Shown piece by piece: positions 1 through 8,203 of a DNA stretch of 64,000 bases. The number at the start of each line of letters is the position of its first letter. Positions within the stretch are counted from its first letter, which is position 1. Origin of the DNA: Blautia coccoides (GTDB taxonomy: Bacteria; Bacillota; Clostridia; Lachnospirales; Lachnospiraceae); contig NZ_CP136422.1 of NCBI RefSeq assembly GCF_034355335.1, positions 449,001-513,000 of the forward strand, written 5' to 3'. A program made the position numbers and the translations under genes. The notes under the pieces are model-generated. The model searched no databases. It saw only the letters and a list, made by a program, of their open reading frames with translations, and was not told the DNA's origin.

Positions 1-1
1 T

Positions 2-526
2 CTTATGCCGGCAGATTATCATGCGGCGAAAAAGCTGGTGAAAGCAGCGGCAGAATATGACGGACCTGTATATCTGCGTTTTACAAGGGATGCGATTCCG
101 GTCATCTACCCGGAAGATGCTGAATTTGAGATTGGCAAAGCCAACAAGTTAAAAGATGGAAAAGACGTTTCCATCATTGCCAACGGAGATACGGTTTCTA
201 TCGCTTTAAAGGCAGCGGAGCAGCTTGAAGCACAGGGAGTGTCCGTGAAATTGTACGATATGCATACGATCAAACCTCTGGACGTGGACGCAGTGACCGA
301 GTGCGTGAACGAGACAGGCAGGATCATCACTGTGGAGGACCACAACATCATGAACGGCCTGGGCAGCGCAGTCAGCGAAGTGGCAGCAGAGACAGGCAGA
401 TGTATAGTAAAACGTATCGGTATCCAGGATCAGTTCGGCCAGTCAGCACCTTATGAGAGACTGCTGGAGATGAACGGGATCACAGTGGAGAATATCGTGA
501 ACACGGCAAAAGCGTTAGTAAAATAG
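2..526 (+). CDS. Transketolase C-terminal subunit (5' end outside window)
   Basis: This is the C-terminal part of a split transketolase, which moves two-carbon ketol units between sugar phosphates in the non-oxidative pentose phosphate pathway. The visible residues cover the end of the pyrimidine-binding domain (GPVYLRFTRDAIPVIY) and the C-terminal transketolase domain (VSIIANGDTVSIALKAAEQL, then VEDHNIMNGLGSAVSEV and the closing DQFGQSAPYERLLEMNGIT). The reading frame is open to the window edge, so the true start lies upstream, probably next to the N-terminal subunit gene. A short-chain dehydrogenase follows 56 bp later on the same strand, with ribose-5-phosphate isomerase, phosphofructokinase and aldolase genes further on, which fits a dedicated pentose or polyol pathway. 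Family call is firm; the substrate is not visible. Confidence 0.93.
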   Translation, partial: LMPADYHAAKKLVKAAAEYDGPVYLRFTRDAIPVIYPEDAEFEIGKANKLKDGKDVSIIANGDTVSIALKAAEQLEAQGVSVKLYDMHTIKPLDVDAVTECVNETGRIITVEDHNIMNGLGSAVSEVAAETGRCIVKRIGIQDQFGQSAPYERLLEMNGITVENIVNTAKALVK

Positions 527-582
527 AGACCTGGGCAGAAAGGGTTATAGCAGGAAATAAAAATTTCAGGAGGATAAAGAAA

Positions 583-1341
583 ATGTTTGATTTTGACGGA
601 CAGGTAGTGATCGTAACAGGAAGCGGCTCACCAAAAGGAATCGGCAAGACCATTGCCAAGACCTTCGCAAAGCAGAAAGCAGCGGTCGTGATCGCTGATA
701 TGAATGAAGCAGGTGTACAGGACACGGTAAATGAGATCAAGGCAGAAGGCGGGGAAGCCATGGGTGTGACTGTCAATGTCACTGACGAGGCCTCTGTACA
801 GAAAATGGTGGATGACATCATGAACGCTTACGGCAGAATTGATGTGCTGGTAAATAATGCAGGCATTTCCCAGAAGGTAACAGTTGAGGATATGACACTG
901 GCAGATATGAGAAAGATTTTTGAAGTCAACATGTTCGGCCTGTTCCTCTGCACACAGAAGTGCATGAAGGTAATGCGCAGTCAGAAATACGGAAGGATCG
1001 TAAACTTATCTTCGGTCTCCGGCAAGAGAGGCGGCGGTGTGTTCGGCGGTGCCCACTATTCAGCATCCAAAGCGGCGGTACTGGCATTCTCTAAAAATCT
1101 CTCCAGAGAGATCTCCGCGGAAGGCGTCACAGTGAACAGTGTCTGCCCCGGCCTTATCAACACAGAAATATGGAAATCTCTTCCCAAGGAAGATGCAGAC
1201 AAAATTATTGAGGGAATCCCCATGGGACGTCCGGGTGAGACACAGGAAGTGGCAAATACGATTGTTTTCCTGGCATCTAAGGAAGCCTCCTATATAACAG
1301 GCGAAGAAATTGATATCAACGGCGGTTCTCATATGGATTAA
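583..1341 (+). CDS. SDR-family oxidoreductase (FabG/polyol dehydrogenase type)
   Basis: This is a classical short-chain dehydrogenase of 252 residues, the usual length. It shows the nucleotide-binding motif TGSGSPKGIGK near residue 12, NNAG near residue 91, the catalytic serine region NLSSVSG and the active-site YSASK, then the C-terminal ITGEEIDINGG. An AGGAGG-type ribosome site sits just before the ATG. It follows the transketolase subunit directly and is probably co-transcribed with it, so oxidation or reduction of a sugar or polyol feeding the pentose phosphate pathway is the likely role. The substrate cannot be read from the sequence. Unlike the two SDR genes near 43-44.5 kb, its catalytic residues are intact. 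Confidence 0.92.
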   Translation: MFDFDGQVVIVTGSGSPKGIGKTIAKTFAKQKAAVVIADMNEAGVQDTVNEIKAEGGEAMGVTVNVTDEASVQKMVDDIMNAYGRIDVLVNNAGISQKVTVEDMTLADMRKIFEVNMFGLFLCTQKCMKVMRSQKYGRIVNLSSVSGKRGGGVFGGAHYSASKAAVLAFSKNLSREISAEGVTVNSVCPGLINTEIWKSLPKEDADKIIEGIPMGRPGETQEVANTIVFLASKEASYITGEEIDINGGSHMD

Positions 1342-1413
1342 CCTGAAAATGCATATTTTGCGGCTGCCCTGTCATTTGACAGCAGTCATACCCCTTATTT
1401 TATCCGGCCGTAA

Positions 1414-1442
1414 TAGACAAAATTCGATTTTTATGGTAGTAT
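1414..1442 (+). promoter_or_regulatory. Probable promoter of the FadR-type regulator
   Basis: TAGACA and TAGTAT are separated by 17 bp and lie about 40 bp before the start codon of the GntR gene. A short hairpin (CTGTCA/TGACAG) without a T-run at about 1367-1382 precedes it, after the SDR gene. Box matches are moderate. Confidence 0.5.
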
Positions 1443-1479
1443 GTTGGTTGTAGGATAAACCGATAAAGGGGTGAGCGGA

Positions 1480-2208
1480 ATGCAGAACATCAGTTATTTA
1501 AAGAAAGTAAACAGTGAATCGGTAGTGCAGCAGGTGATCAACGCGCTGACAGAGGCCATGCTCAACAGGGAATTGCGCCCCGGGGATAAGATTCCCACAG
1601 AGGCAGAGCTGGCGGAGAGTATGGGAGTCGGAAGGAATTCCATCCGGGAGGCCATTAAGATTCTGGTATATCTGGGAGTGCTTGAGATCAGGCGGGCAGA
1701 GGGGACCTTTGTCTGCGAAGGATTTTCTGAGAGCATGATCGACCCAATGATTTACGGTATTATTTTGGACAAAGAGGATTCATATGAAAATCTTATGGAA
1801 CTGCGGGAACTGATCGAGGTTGGTGTAATGCAGCTCGCCATGCAGAAGATCCAGGAGGAAGATCTGCATGTACTCAAAGAGAAGCTGAACCGCATGGAGA
1901 AAGAGATAGAGAAAGGGCCGGAGAACGTGGAGAACGCTTTCCTGGCTGACAATGAATTCCATAATACCATATCAGATATGGGAAAAAATCCCCTGGTAAA
2001 TAAAATCAACCAGGTGGTGCGTGTGCTGACCTATGCTATGAGGATGAAGACAGTGGAGACCATGATCAAAACTGGAAGAGGCCGGGAATTATTTGAAGCA
2101 CACCAGAAAATCTATGAGATGATGGCGAATAAAGTAACAGACAATCTGAATACGGCTGTAAGAAAAACATATTTTGCTGATATTCCTTTTACGGATACGG
2201 AAGAATAG
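1480..2208 (+). CDS. FadR-subfamily GntR transcriptional regulator
   Basis: This regulator has an N-terminal GntR winged helix (PGDKIPTEAELAESMGVGRNSIREAIKILVYLGVLEIRRAEGTFV, roughly residues 35-80) and a helical C-terminal FCD ligand-binding domain. It is about 242 residues long, normal for FadR-type proteins. A GTG nine bases upstream could also be read as a start, but the AAAGGGG site lies about 9 bp before this ATG and only at contact distance from the GTG, so the ATG is preferred. It lies between the tkt-SDR genes and the rpiB-pfk-fba genes and probably controls them in response to a sugar acid or phosphate intermediate. The ligand is unknown. A terminator follows it. Confidence 0.9.
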   Translation: MQNISYLKKVNSESVVQQVINALTEAMLNRELRPGDKIPTEAELAESMGVGRNSIREAIKILVYLGVLEIRRAEGTFVCEGFSESMIDPMIYGIILDKEDSYENLMELRELIEVGVMQLAMQKIQEEDLHVLKEKLNRMEKEIEKGPENVENAFLADNEFHNTISDMGKNPLVNKINQVVRVLTYAMRMKTVETMIKTGRGRELFEAHQKIYEMMANKVTDNLNTAVRKTYFADIPFTDTEE

Positions 2209-2242
2209 CCTCGTTCAAATTCCACTTACAGCCATTTGACCA

Positions 2243-2315
2243 ATGCCCTGTCCATTCATTGCCCGGAGTGTATTTGAGTTTCAAACGCGCCGGTGAGTGG
2301 ACAGGGTATTTTTAT
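2243..2315 (+). terminator. Intrinsic terminator after the GntR gene
   Basis: CCCTGTCCATTCA at 2246-2258 pairs with TGAGTGGACAGGG at 2294-2306 (13 bp with one G-U), followed by TATTTTTATA. The long loop contains a smaller CCGG pairing. It separates the regulator from rpiB. Confidence 0.75.
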
Positions 2316-2349
2316 ATTCTAATATGTAATGAGCAGAAGGAGGAGGCCC

Positions 2350-2787
2350 ATGATAGCGATCGCATGTGACCATGGCGGATATGACCTGAAACTAGAGATC
2401 ATAAAATACCTGAAAGACGAGAAGATAGACTATTTAGATTTGGGATGTGAGGGCAGGAAGGCAGTGGATTATCCTGTCTATGCAAGAAAAGTGACAGATG
2501 CCATTAAAAACGGAACCTGTGAAAAAGGAATTCTGATCTGCGGAACAGGAATCGGTATTTCCATAGCGGCAAACAAGGTGCCGGGCATCAGGGCAGCGCT
2601 GTGTACAGACTGCTTTTGCGCAGAGGCCACCAGGCAGCACAACAATGCAAATGTACTGGCTCTGGGCGGCAGGGTGGTAGGCGCCGGTCTGGCAGTGAAG
2701 ATTGTTGATACCTTCCTTCATACAGAGTTTTCAGGGGCAGAGCGTCACCAGAGGCGAATAGATTTAATAGAAGGGGACAGAACCTGA
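2350..2787 (+). CDS. rpiB: RpiB/LacAB-family sugar-phosphate isomerase
   Basis: This protein interconverts ribose 5-phosphate and ribulose 5-phosphate, or a related aldose/ketose phosphate pair. It shows IACDHGGYDLK at the N-terminus, the active-site block CGTGIGISIAANK, and HNNANVLALGGR. Length is about 145 residues, typical of the RpiB/LacA/LacB family. The ATG chosen has AGGAGG four bases in front; the frame extends seven arginine-rich codons further upstream, which would put the ribosome site inside the gene. It leads a run of three tightly spaced genes with phosphofructokinase and aldolase. RpiB, LacB and allose-6-phosphate isomerase activities cannot be separated by eye. Confidence 0.9.
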   Translation: MIAIACDHGGYDLKLEIIKYLKDEKIDYLDLGCEGRKAVDYPVYARKVTDAIKNGTCEKGILICGTGIGISIAANKVPGIRAALCTDCFCAEATRQHNNANVLALGGRVVGAGLAVKIVDTFLHTEFSGAERHQRRIDLIEGDRT

Positions 2788-2821
2788 GCAGTCAGGCTGT
2801 CATAATGGAGGTATTCTGATC

Positions 2822-4048
2822 ATGGAGTTAAAAAATATACTGGTCGGCCAGTCAGGAGGGCCGACGGCTGTTATCAACAGCAGTCTTTACGGTGCAGCGG
2901 CAGAGGCCAGGCTGCACCCGGAGAAAATAGGGAAATGCTTTGGTATGATAAATGGAATCGAAGGATTTTTAAAGGGCAGAGTTCTGGATTTCCATGAGGC
3001 ACTCCCGGGAGATGAACTGAAAGGTCTTCTGACCACCCCCGGAGCCTATCTGGGTTCCTGCAGATATAAACTACCGGAGGATTTAGAGGACCCGGTGTAC
3101 AGAACGCTTTTTGAAAAGTTTGAGGAAATGAAAATCGGGTATTTTCTCTATATCGGCGGAAATGATTCCATGGATACGGTGAGTAAGCTGTCGCGGTATG
3201 GGAAAAAGACGGGGAGCAGCATCGTGGTTCTGGGAGAACCAAAGACCATTGACAATGACCTTGTCCTCACAGACCATACGCCGGGATTTGGCAGCGCTGC
3301 CAGATATGTGGCATCTACTGTGCGGGAGATTGCCGTTGACGCAGGTGTCTATGACAGCAGATCTGTGACGATCGTGGAGATCATGGGACGTCATGCGGGC
3401 TGGCTGACTGCCGCAGGGGTACTGGCAAGAAAATTTAAGGGAGACAATCCCCTGCTGGTCTATCTCCCGGAAGTTCCTTTTGATCAGGAAGCATTTCTGA
3501 GAAAGGTGGAGGAATGCTTTTCGGTGAACAATGCGGTTGTGGTATGCGTCTCAGAGGGAATCCGGGACAAGGACGGCGTATTTGTATGTGAATACGACAG
3601 TGAAGCGGGACTGGACAGCTTCGGCCACAAAATGCTGGCAGGCTGCGGGAAATACCTGGAACGCCTGGTCCGAGGAAGACTGGGTGTGAAAGCACGCTCT
3701 GTGGAATTAAATGTAAGCCAGCGCTGTTCCGCCTCCATGCTCTCGGCTGCGGACCAGCAGGAGGCTGTCATGGCGGGCAGATACGGTGTACAGGCAGCTC
3801 TTGACGGGGAAACAGGCAAAATGATCTCCTTTGTCAGAACAAGTGATTCCCCATATAGCCTCTCCTGCGCTCTGGAGGATGTGGACCTTATCTGCAATCA
3901 AGAAAAGACAGTTCCCCTGTCCTGGATCACTGGTGACGGGACGGATTTGGGAGAAGAGTTTCTGACATATGCAAAACCTCTTGTAAAAGGAAATGTGCAG
4001 GTGCCTGCAGATGAAGACGGCCTGCCGCTGTTTGTCTATAGAAAATAG
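2822..4048 (+). CDS. 6-phosphofructokinase, pyrophosphate-type signature
   Basis: This enzyme phosphorylates fructose 6-phosphate to fructose 1,6-bisphosphate. The N-terminal QSGGPTAVINSS, the GGNDS motif (residues 112-116), PKTIDND (lysine 141) and MGRHAGW are all present. ATP-dependent enzymes carry GGDGS and PGTIDND at these places; aspartate 115 and lysine 141 are the residues known to favour pyrophosphate over ATP. Length (408 residues) suits the longer PFK group. It lies 34 bp after rpiB and 18 bp before the aldolase gene, so it supplies the aldolase substrate directly. Phosphoryl donor is inferred from these two residues only. Confidence 0.92.
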   Translation: MELKNILVGQSGGPTAVINSSLYGAAAEARLHPEKIGKCFGMINGIEGFLKGRVLDFHEALPGDELKGLLTTPGAYLGSCRYKLPEDLEDPVYRTLFEKFEEMKIGYFLYIGGNDSMDTVSKLSRYGKKTGSSIVVLGEPKTIDNDLVLTDHTPGFGSAARYVASTVREIAVDAGVYDSRSVTIVEIMGRHAGWLTAAGVLARKFKGDNPLLVYLPEVPFDQEAFLRKVEECFSVNNAVVVCVSEGIRDKDGVFVCEYDSEAGLDSFGHKMLAGCGKYLERLVRGRLGVKARSVELNVSQRCSASMLSAADQQEAVMAGRYGVQAALDGETGKMISFVRTSDSPYSLSCALEDVDLICNQEKTVPLSWITGDGTDLGEEFLTYAKPLVKGNVQVPADEDGLPLFVYRK

Positions 4049-4066
4049 GAGAAGGAGAATTTTATT

Positions 4067-5002
4067 ATGGGATTAGTGACAACAAAGGAAATGTTTCAGA
4101 AAGCCTATGAGGGCGGCTATGCCATCGGCGCTTTCAATGTAAACAACATGGAAATCGTGCAGGGGATCACAGAGGCGGCGGGAGAGCTGTGCTCACCGGT
4201 CATCCTCCAGGTGTCCAAAGGAGCCAGGGCATACGCCAATCATACATATCTGGTAAAACTGGTGGAGGCAGCTCTCATAGAAAATGATATTCCCATGGCC
4301 CTTCATCTGGACCATGGCCCTGATTTTGCAACCTGTAAGGCCTGCATTGACGGTGGATTTACCTCCGTTATGATTGACGGCTCACAGTATGATTTTGATA
4401 AAAATGTGGAGATCACCAGACAGGTGGTGGAATACGCCCACGAAAAAGGTGTGGTTGTAGAGGGCGAGCTGGGTAAACTGGCAGGGATGGAGGATGACGT
4501 AAAAGTAGATGCCTCTGACGCCATGTACACCCATCCAGATGAAGTGCAGGAGTTTGTGGAGCGCACAGGTGTGGATTCCCTGGCTATCGCCATCGGAACC
4601 AGCCACGGTGCTTTCAAGTTCAAACCGGGCCAGAAACCGCAGCTTCGTTTTGATATCCTGGAGGAGATCACAAACCGTCTTCCGGATTTCCCCATTGTCC
4701 TCCACGGGGCATCCAGTGTTTCCCAGGAGTATGTGAAGATCATACAGCAAAATGGAGGAGAGCTGGCTGACGCCATAGGCATCCCGGAAGATATGCTGCG
4801 CCGGGCTGCAAAATCCGCTGTGTGCAAAATAAACATTGATTCAGATCTGCGCCTTGCCATGACAGCCGGTGTCCGCCAGGTACTTGCGCAGAAGCCCTCT
4901 GCCTTTGACCCCAGGGAATATCTGAAAGCAGGAAGAGCCAATGTCAAAAATCTGGTAGCACACAAAATAGTAAATGTTCTGGGGAGTGACCACAAGGCCT
5001 GA
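4067..5002 (+). CDS. fba: Class II fructose-bisphosphate aldolase family protein
   Basis: This zinc-dependent aldolase splits fructose 1,6-bisphosphate (or a related ketose bisphosphate) into dihydroxyacetone phosphate and an aldehyde phosphate. Visible motifs are the LHLDHGPDF region with metal and catalytic residues near residue 80, VEGELGKLAG with a conserved glutamate, TSHGAFKF, and VLHGASSV near 215. Length is 311 residues. AGGAGAAGGAGA precedes the ATG. It ends the rpiB-pfk-fba operon before a strong terminator. Tagatose-bisphosphate aldolase is a near relative and cannot be excluded. Confidence 0.93.
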   Translation: MGLVTTKEMFQKAYEGGYAIGAFNVNNMEIVQGITEAAGELCSPVILQVSKGARAYANHTYLVKLVEAALIENDIPMALHLDHGPDFATCKACIDGGFTSVMIDGSQYDFDKNVEITRQVVEYAHEKGVVVEGELGKLAGMEDDVKVDASDAMYTHPDEVQEFVERTGVDSLAIAIGTSHGAFKFKPGQKPQLRFDILEEITNRLPDFPIVLHGASSVSQEYVKIIQQNGGELADAIGIPEDMLRRAAKSAVCKINIDSDLRLAMTAGVRQVLAQKPSAFDPREYLKAGRANVKNLVAHKIVNVLGSDHKA

Positions 5003-5061
5003 CATAGGCCTGAAAATTCTAAGCTCCTAAAATATTCTGCAGTTCCTTCCATTATTTTGCA

Positions 5062-5098
5062 GTCCTCTGCCGATTAACGCCGGCAGGGGACTTTTTTT
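5062..5098 (+). terminator. Intrinsic terminator after fba
   Basis: GTCCTCTGCCG at 5062-5072 pairs with CGGCAGGGGAC at 5081-5091 (one G-U), followed by seven T residues. Confidence 0.9.
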
Positions 5099-5169
5099 GA
5101 TTTATAGATTGAATATGTATCAGATAAATTATAGAATAGCCTTAATGAAATGATACGGGGGATTCAATC

Positions 5170-6504
5170 ATGATAAAAAAACAGCTTACGACAATGGAAA
5201 AGCTGAGTTTCGGGGGCGGTGATGTTGCCAACTGCGTTACCTTTGGGGTTACTTCGGCATATCTGTCTTATTATTACACGGACACAGTGGGTATTTCTGT
5301 GGCAGCAGTAGGTCTTATTCTGGGTGCGGCCAGGATCATTGAGGCGTTTGCCAATCTGGCAACAGGAGTGGCTATTGATAAAGTACACTCCCGGTTTGGC
5401 AGAACGAAACCCTTTCTGTATGCCACCACCATTCCGCTTATGTTGTTTTTCTTTCTGATGTTTGCAGTGCCGGATGTATCTGCGCCGGCAAAGACTGCCT
5501 ATGCATTCTTTACATATCTGACCTTTTGTGTCTTGTATGCAGTGAATAACACAGCCTACGGAACACTTCTGTCCATCATGACGGGAAATGTGAAGCAGAG
5601 GAGAAGCATCAATAACTATAAGCTCATGGGCATTGGTGTGGGAACCATGATATCCAATGCCTGCACGCTTCCTCTTGTGGCAGTTCTGGGAGGCGGAAAG
5701 AGAGGGTATATCTTTACGGGACTTATATTCGCGGTATTAAGCGCAGTGCTCCTTATGAACTGTACAGTCCAGTGCCGGGAGCGCATAACGGTACAGTCTG
5801 ACAAGGTAAAAGTCAGGGATGAGCTGCGCTATGCGCTCAGGAGCCGTTCCTGGACAGCTCTCTGCGCAGTGGCACTGCTTATCACATGCGCGCTTACACT
5901 GCGGACATCCGGTATCGTGTATTATGCCAAATATGTGCTGGAAAATGAACAGTTGGCAACGCTGCTTCTGGCTATGTCGCCTATTTCTATGCTGGTCAGT
6001 TCACCATTTATCGGACAGGTACTGGACCGGGTGGGAAACAGGAAATGCATGGTGCTGGGAAGTCTGGGCATGATACTTTCCATACTGGGCATGGCGGTCT
6101 CCGGCAGTAATGTGGCGGGTCAGGTGGTATTTAACTTTCTCTGCGGCGTGGCATCGAATCTCTGCACAGGGCCTTTGTATTCCGCATGCTCTGACACCAT
6201 GGATGAGGTGGAGTACCTGACAGGGGAACGCCCCCAGGGAATCATGACTTCTGTTATGATGTGTACCAATAAGCTGGGAATTGCCTTTGCCCCCATTATT
6301 TCCTCTGTTGTTTTAGGCGCAGGCGGGTATGCGGCCGGTGGGGCGCAGTCTGCAAAAGCGCTGTCAGCCATCAGGGGAAATGTTTTCTGGATCCCTGTGT
6401 TCCTTTCCGCACTGGGGATTTTGGCAGCCATGTTTTTTGACCTGGATAAAAGGCATAAAACTATAGTAAAAGACTTGGAAAACAAAAGAAAAAATATCTT
6501 CTGA
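5170..6504 (+). CDS. GPH-family (MFS) sugar:cation symporter
   Basis: This is a membrane transporter of the glycoside-pentoside-hexuronide:cation symporter group, 444 residues with about twelve hydrophobic segments. The N-terminal KLSFGGGDVANCVTFGVTSAYLSYYYTDTVG and the DKVHSRFGRTKPFL loop after the second helix are typical of the family; the second half has the matching DRVGNRKCM loop. It follows the sugar-phosphate enzymes with its own leader after a terminator, so it is the likely importer for the sugar or glycoside processed by the upstream operon. The substrate is not predictable. Confidence 0.9.
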   Translation: MIKKQLTTMEKLSFGGGDVANCVTFGVTSAYLSYYYTDTVGISVAAVGLILGAARIIEAFANLATGVAIDKVHSRFGRTKPFLYATTIPLMLFFFLMFAVPDVSAPAKTAYAFFTYLTFCVLYAVNNTAYGTLLSIMTGNVKQRRSINNYKLMGIGVGTMISNACTLPLVAVLGGGKRGYIFTGLIFAVLSAVLLMNCTVQCRERITVQSDKVKVRDELRYALRSRSWTALCAVALLITCALTLRTSGIVYYAKYVLENEQLATLLLAMSPISMLVSSPFIGQVLDRVGNRKCMVLGSLGMILSILGMAVSGSNVAGQVVFNFLCGVASNLCTGPLYSACSDTMDEVEYLTGERPQGIMTSVMMCTNKLGIAFAPIISSVVLGAGGYAAGGAQSAKALSAIRGNVFWIPVFLSALGILAAMFFDLDKRHKTIVKDLENKRKNIF

Positions 6505-6511
6505 AAAAGTA

Positions 6512-6542
6512 TTGACATTCACGCAGCGTAAACCCTTATCCT
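6512..6542 (+). promoter_or_regulatory. MerR-type promoter with 19-bp spacer and internal dyad
   Basis: TTGACA (6512-6517) and TATCCT (6537-6542) are 19 bp apart, two more than optimal, as in promoters activated by MerR-family proteins. The spacer holds the dyad ACGC-A-GCGT inside TTCACGCAGCGTAAA. It starts 8 bp after the symporter stop codon and drives the MerR gene, which implies autoregulation. Confidence 0.7.
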
Positions 6543-6564
6543 TTCAAGTGAAGGAGGTGGAGAG

Positions 6565-7326
6565 ATGGAATATACAGTGAACCGGCTGGCACAGATATCC
6601 GGGGTCAGCAAGCGCACACTCAGGTATTACGACGAGATTGGATTACTCAGGCCCGAACGGGTAAATCCAAACGGCTACCGCATCTACGGGCAGATGCAGG
6701 TAGATCTGCTGCAGCAGATCCTGTTTTACCGAGAGCTGGGCCTGCCGCTGGAGGAAATCCGGGAGATTATAAAAAATCCCGGATTTGACAGGGAAAAGGC
6801 TCTGGAGGACCATCTTACAGTCCTTCTGCAGAAAAAAAGACAGACAGAGATCCTCATATCAAATGTCAGGAAGACTCTGGAATCTATGAAAGGAAGAACT
6901 ATGATGAGTGATAAGGAAAAGTTTGAAGGATTTAAGCGTGATCTGATAAAAGAAAATGAAGAGAAATACGGCAGGGAGGTGCGCGAAGCCTATGGAGAGG
7001 ACGCTGTAGAGGCATCCAACAGGAGGCTGGCAGGAATGAGTCAGGAAGACTGGACAAAACAGGAGGAGCTGAGCCGGGAAATACTGAATACCCTGAAGGC
7101 GGCCATGGAGATTGGTGACCCGGCAGGAGAGCTGGCGCAGAAGGCCTGCGGCCTTCACAGGCAGTGGCTCTGCATGTTTTGGGGTGACGGTGCATATACG
7201 AGAGAAGCCCACAGAGGTATGGGTGAGATGTATGTGGCAGACCAGAGGTTTAAAGCTTACTATGATAAGGTTCAGGACGGAGCGGCAGAATTCTTCCGCG
7301 ATGCACTGAATATCTATTGTTCCTGA
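6565..7326 (+). CDS. MerR regulator with TipAS drug-binding domain
   Basis: Residues 1-70 form a MerR winged helix (YTVNRLAQISGVSKRTLRYYDEIGLL), followed by a coiled-coil dimer helix and, from about residue 115, a TipAS domain (EEKYGREVREAYGE ... HRQWLCMFWGDGAYTREAHRGMGEMYVADQRFKAYYD). TipA-type proteins sense antibiotics or other hydrophobic ligands and activate transcription by realigning promoters with long spacers; the promoter in front of this gene is of that kind. An internal AAAGGA plus ATG at 6901 could produce the ligand-binding domain alone, as known for Streptomyces tipA. It sits between a sugar symporter and two acetyltransferase genes. Confidence 0.9.
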   Translation: MEYTVNRLAQISGVSKRTLRYYDEIGLLRPERVNPNGYRIYGQMQVDLLQQILFYRELGLPLEEIREIIKNPGFDREKALEDHLTVLLQKKRQTEILISNVRKTLESMKGRTMMSDKEKFEGFKRDLIKENEEKYGREVREAYGEDAVEASNRRLAGMSQEDWTKQEELSREILNTLKAAMEIGDPAGELAQKACGLHRQWLCMFWGDGAYTREAHRGMGEMYVADQRFKAYYDKVQDGAAEFFRDALNIYCS

Positions 7327-7388
7327 GAAAAAGTTTAACAGCGGCATGGTGCACGGTGTTTATATCGCCGGAGCTGTGCTCTGACAGG

Positions 7389-7415
7389 CGAGTCCGGCAT
7401 GCCGGACTCGTTTTT
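7389..7415 (+). terminator. Intrinsic terminator after the MerR gene
   Basis: A perfect 22-base palindrome (9-bp stem CGAGTCCGG, loop CATG or GCAT) is followed by TTTTT. Confidence 0.9.
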
Positions 7416-7464
7416 GCGCTGCTTATGGTTTCTGAATAGTTACTGTTTTTTCATAGTTTGTTTC

Positions 7465-7495
7465 TTGACATTACAGTTACTGTATAGTTTACAAT
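7465..7495 (+). promoter_or_regulatory. Promoter with 19-bp spacer and TACAGT dyad for the GNAT pair
   Basis: TTGACA (7465-7470) and TACAAT (7490-7495) are 19 bp apart and the spacer carries the perfect dyad TACAGT-T-ACTGTA. This geometry is again typical of MerR-type activation, but the dyad differs from the one in front of the adjacent MerR gene, so another regulator may act here. Confidence 0.6.
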
Positions 7496-7564
7496 GATAC
7501 GTGATATGACAGCAGAAAGCCGCTGCTGCCAGGGCATGTATGCGGCATTGAATGAGGTGGAAAG

Positions 7565-8203
7565 ATGAAACAGAGAAAGCTGAATGTAACCTACAGGGAT
7601 CTGGAGAAAAAGGATTATCCCTATGTTGAAAAAATCATCAGGGACACATGGAACTATGACAATATATGTAAAAAGCCCTCCACTGCAAAGCAGATGGCAA
7701 AAGTATACTTAAGAGGATGTCTGACACAGAACACCTTTGCCAGAGTTGCTGTCTGCAGGGACAGGGTCGTGGGCATTATTATCGGAGAGTGCGAAAAAGA
7801 CAGGAAAATGAATCCGGGGGCGCATATAAGCAGTTTTTTCAACGGTCTGAGGCTGATGCTGTCCGGAGACGGAAGGAAAGTGGGAAAACAATTCAGGGGA
7901 TTCGAGAAAACGGACAAAGAGATGCTGGAAAGCTGCAAAAAGAAATTTGACGGCGAGGTGGTCTTTTTTGCTGTTGCCAAATCTGTCAGAGGCTGCGGCG
8001 TGGGAAAAGAGCTGTGGGGACAGCTCAGAGGTTATTTCCGGGCAAAAGGGGCGGAAAGGGTCTATGTCTTTACTGACAATACCTGTAATTATAAATTTTA
8101 TGAGAGCCAGGATTTTGAGCGCCTGGACTGCCGTGAACTGCTCATAAGTCCCGGCGGGCAGAGATTCAGACTGGAGATGTATCTGTATGAATATAACTTT
8201 TAA
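7565..8203 (+). CDS. GNAT-family N-acetyltransferase
   Basis: This protein is a 212-residue acetyl-CoA-dependent acyltransferase. The C-terminal half carries the GNAT core: FFAVAKSVRGCGVGKELWGQL (acetyl-CoA pyrophosphate loop, consensus RxxGxG/A, here RGCGVG) and VYVFTDNTCNYKFYESQDFERLD. Between the first strands and the core is an insert of about 60 residues (positions 75-130) rich in lysine. The next acetyltransferase gene starts inside its last codons, so the two are translationally coupled. The acceptor substrate is unknown; antibiotic or peptide acetylation are possibilities given the nearby TipA-like regulator. Confidence 0.85.
   Translation: MKQRKLNVTYRDLEKKDYPYVEKIIRDTWNYDNICKKPSTAKQMAKVYLRGCLTQNTFARVAVCRDRVVGIIIGECEKDRKMNPGAHISSFFNGLRLMLSGDGRKVGKQFRGFEKTDKEMLESCKKKFDGEVVFFAVAKSVRGCGVGKELWGQLRGYFRAKGAERVYVFTDNTCNYKFYESQDFERLDCRELLISPGGQRFRLEMYLYEYNF

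Noticed and set aside
4303..5052. Long open frame antisense to the aldolase gene
   Set aside because: It mirrors the codon structure of fba, has no ribosome site and no recognisable protein pattern.
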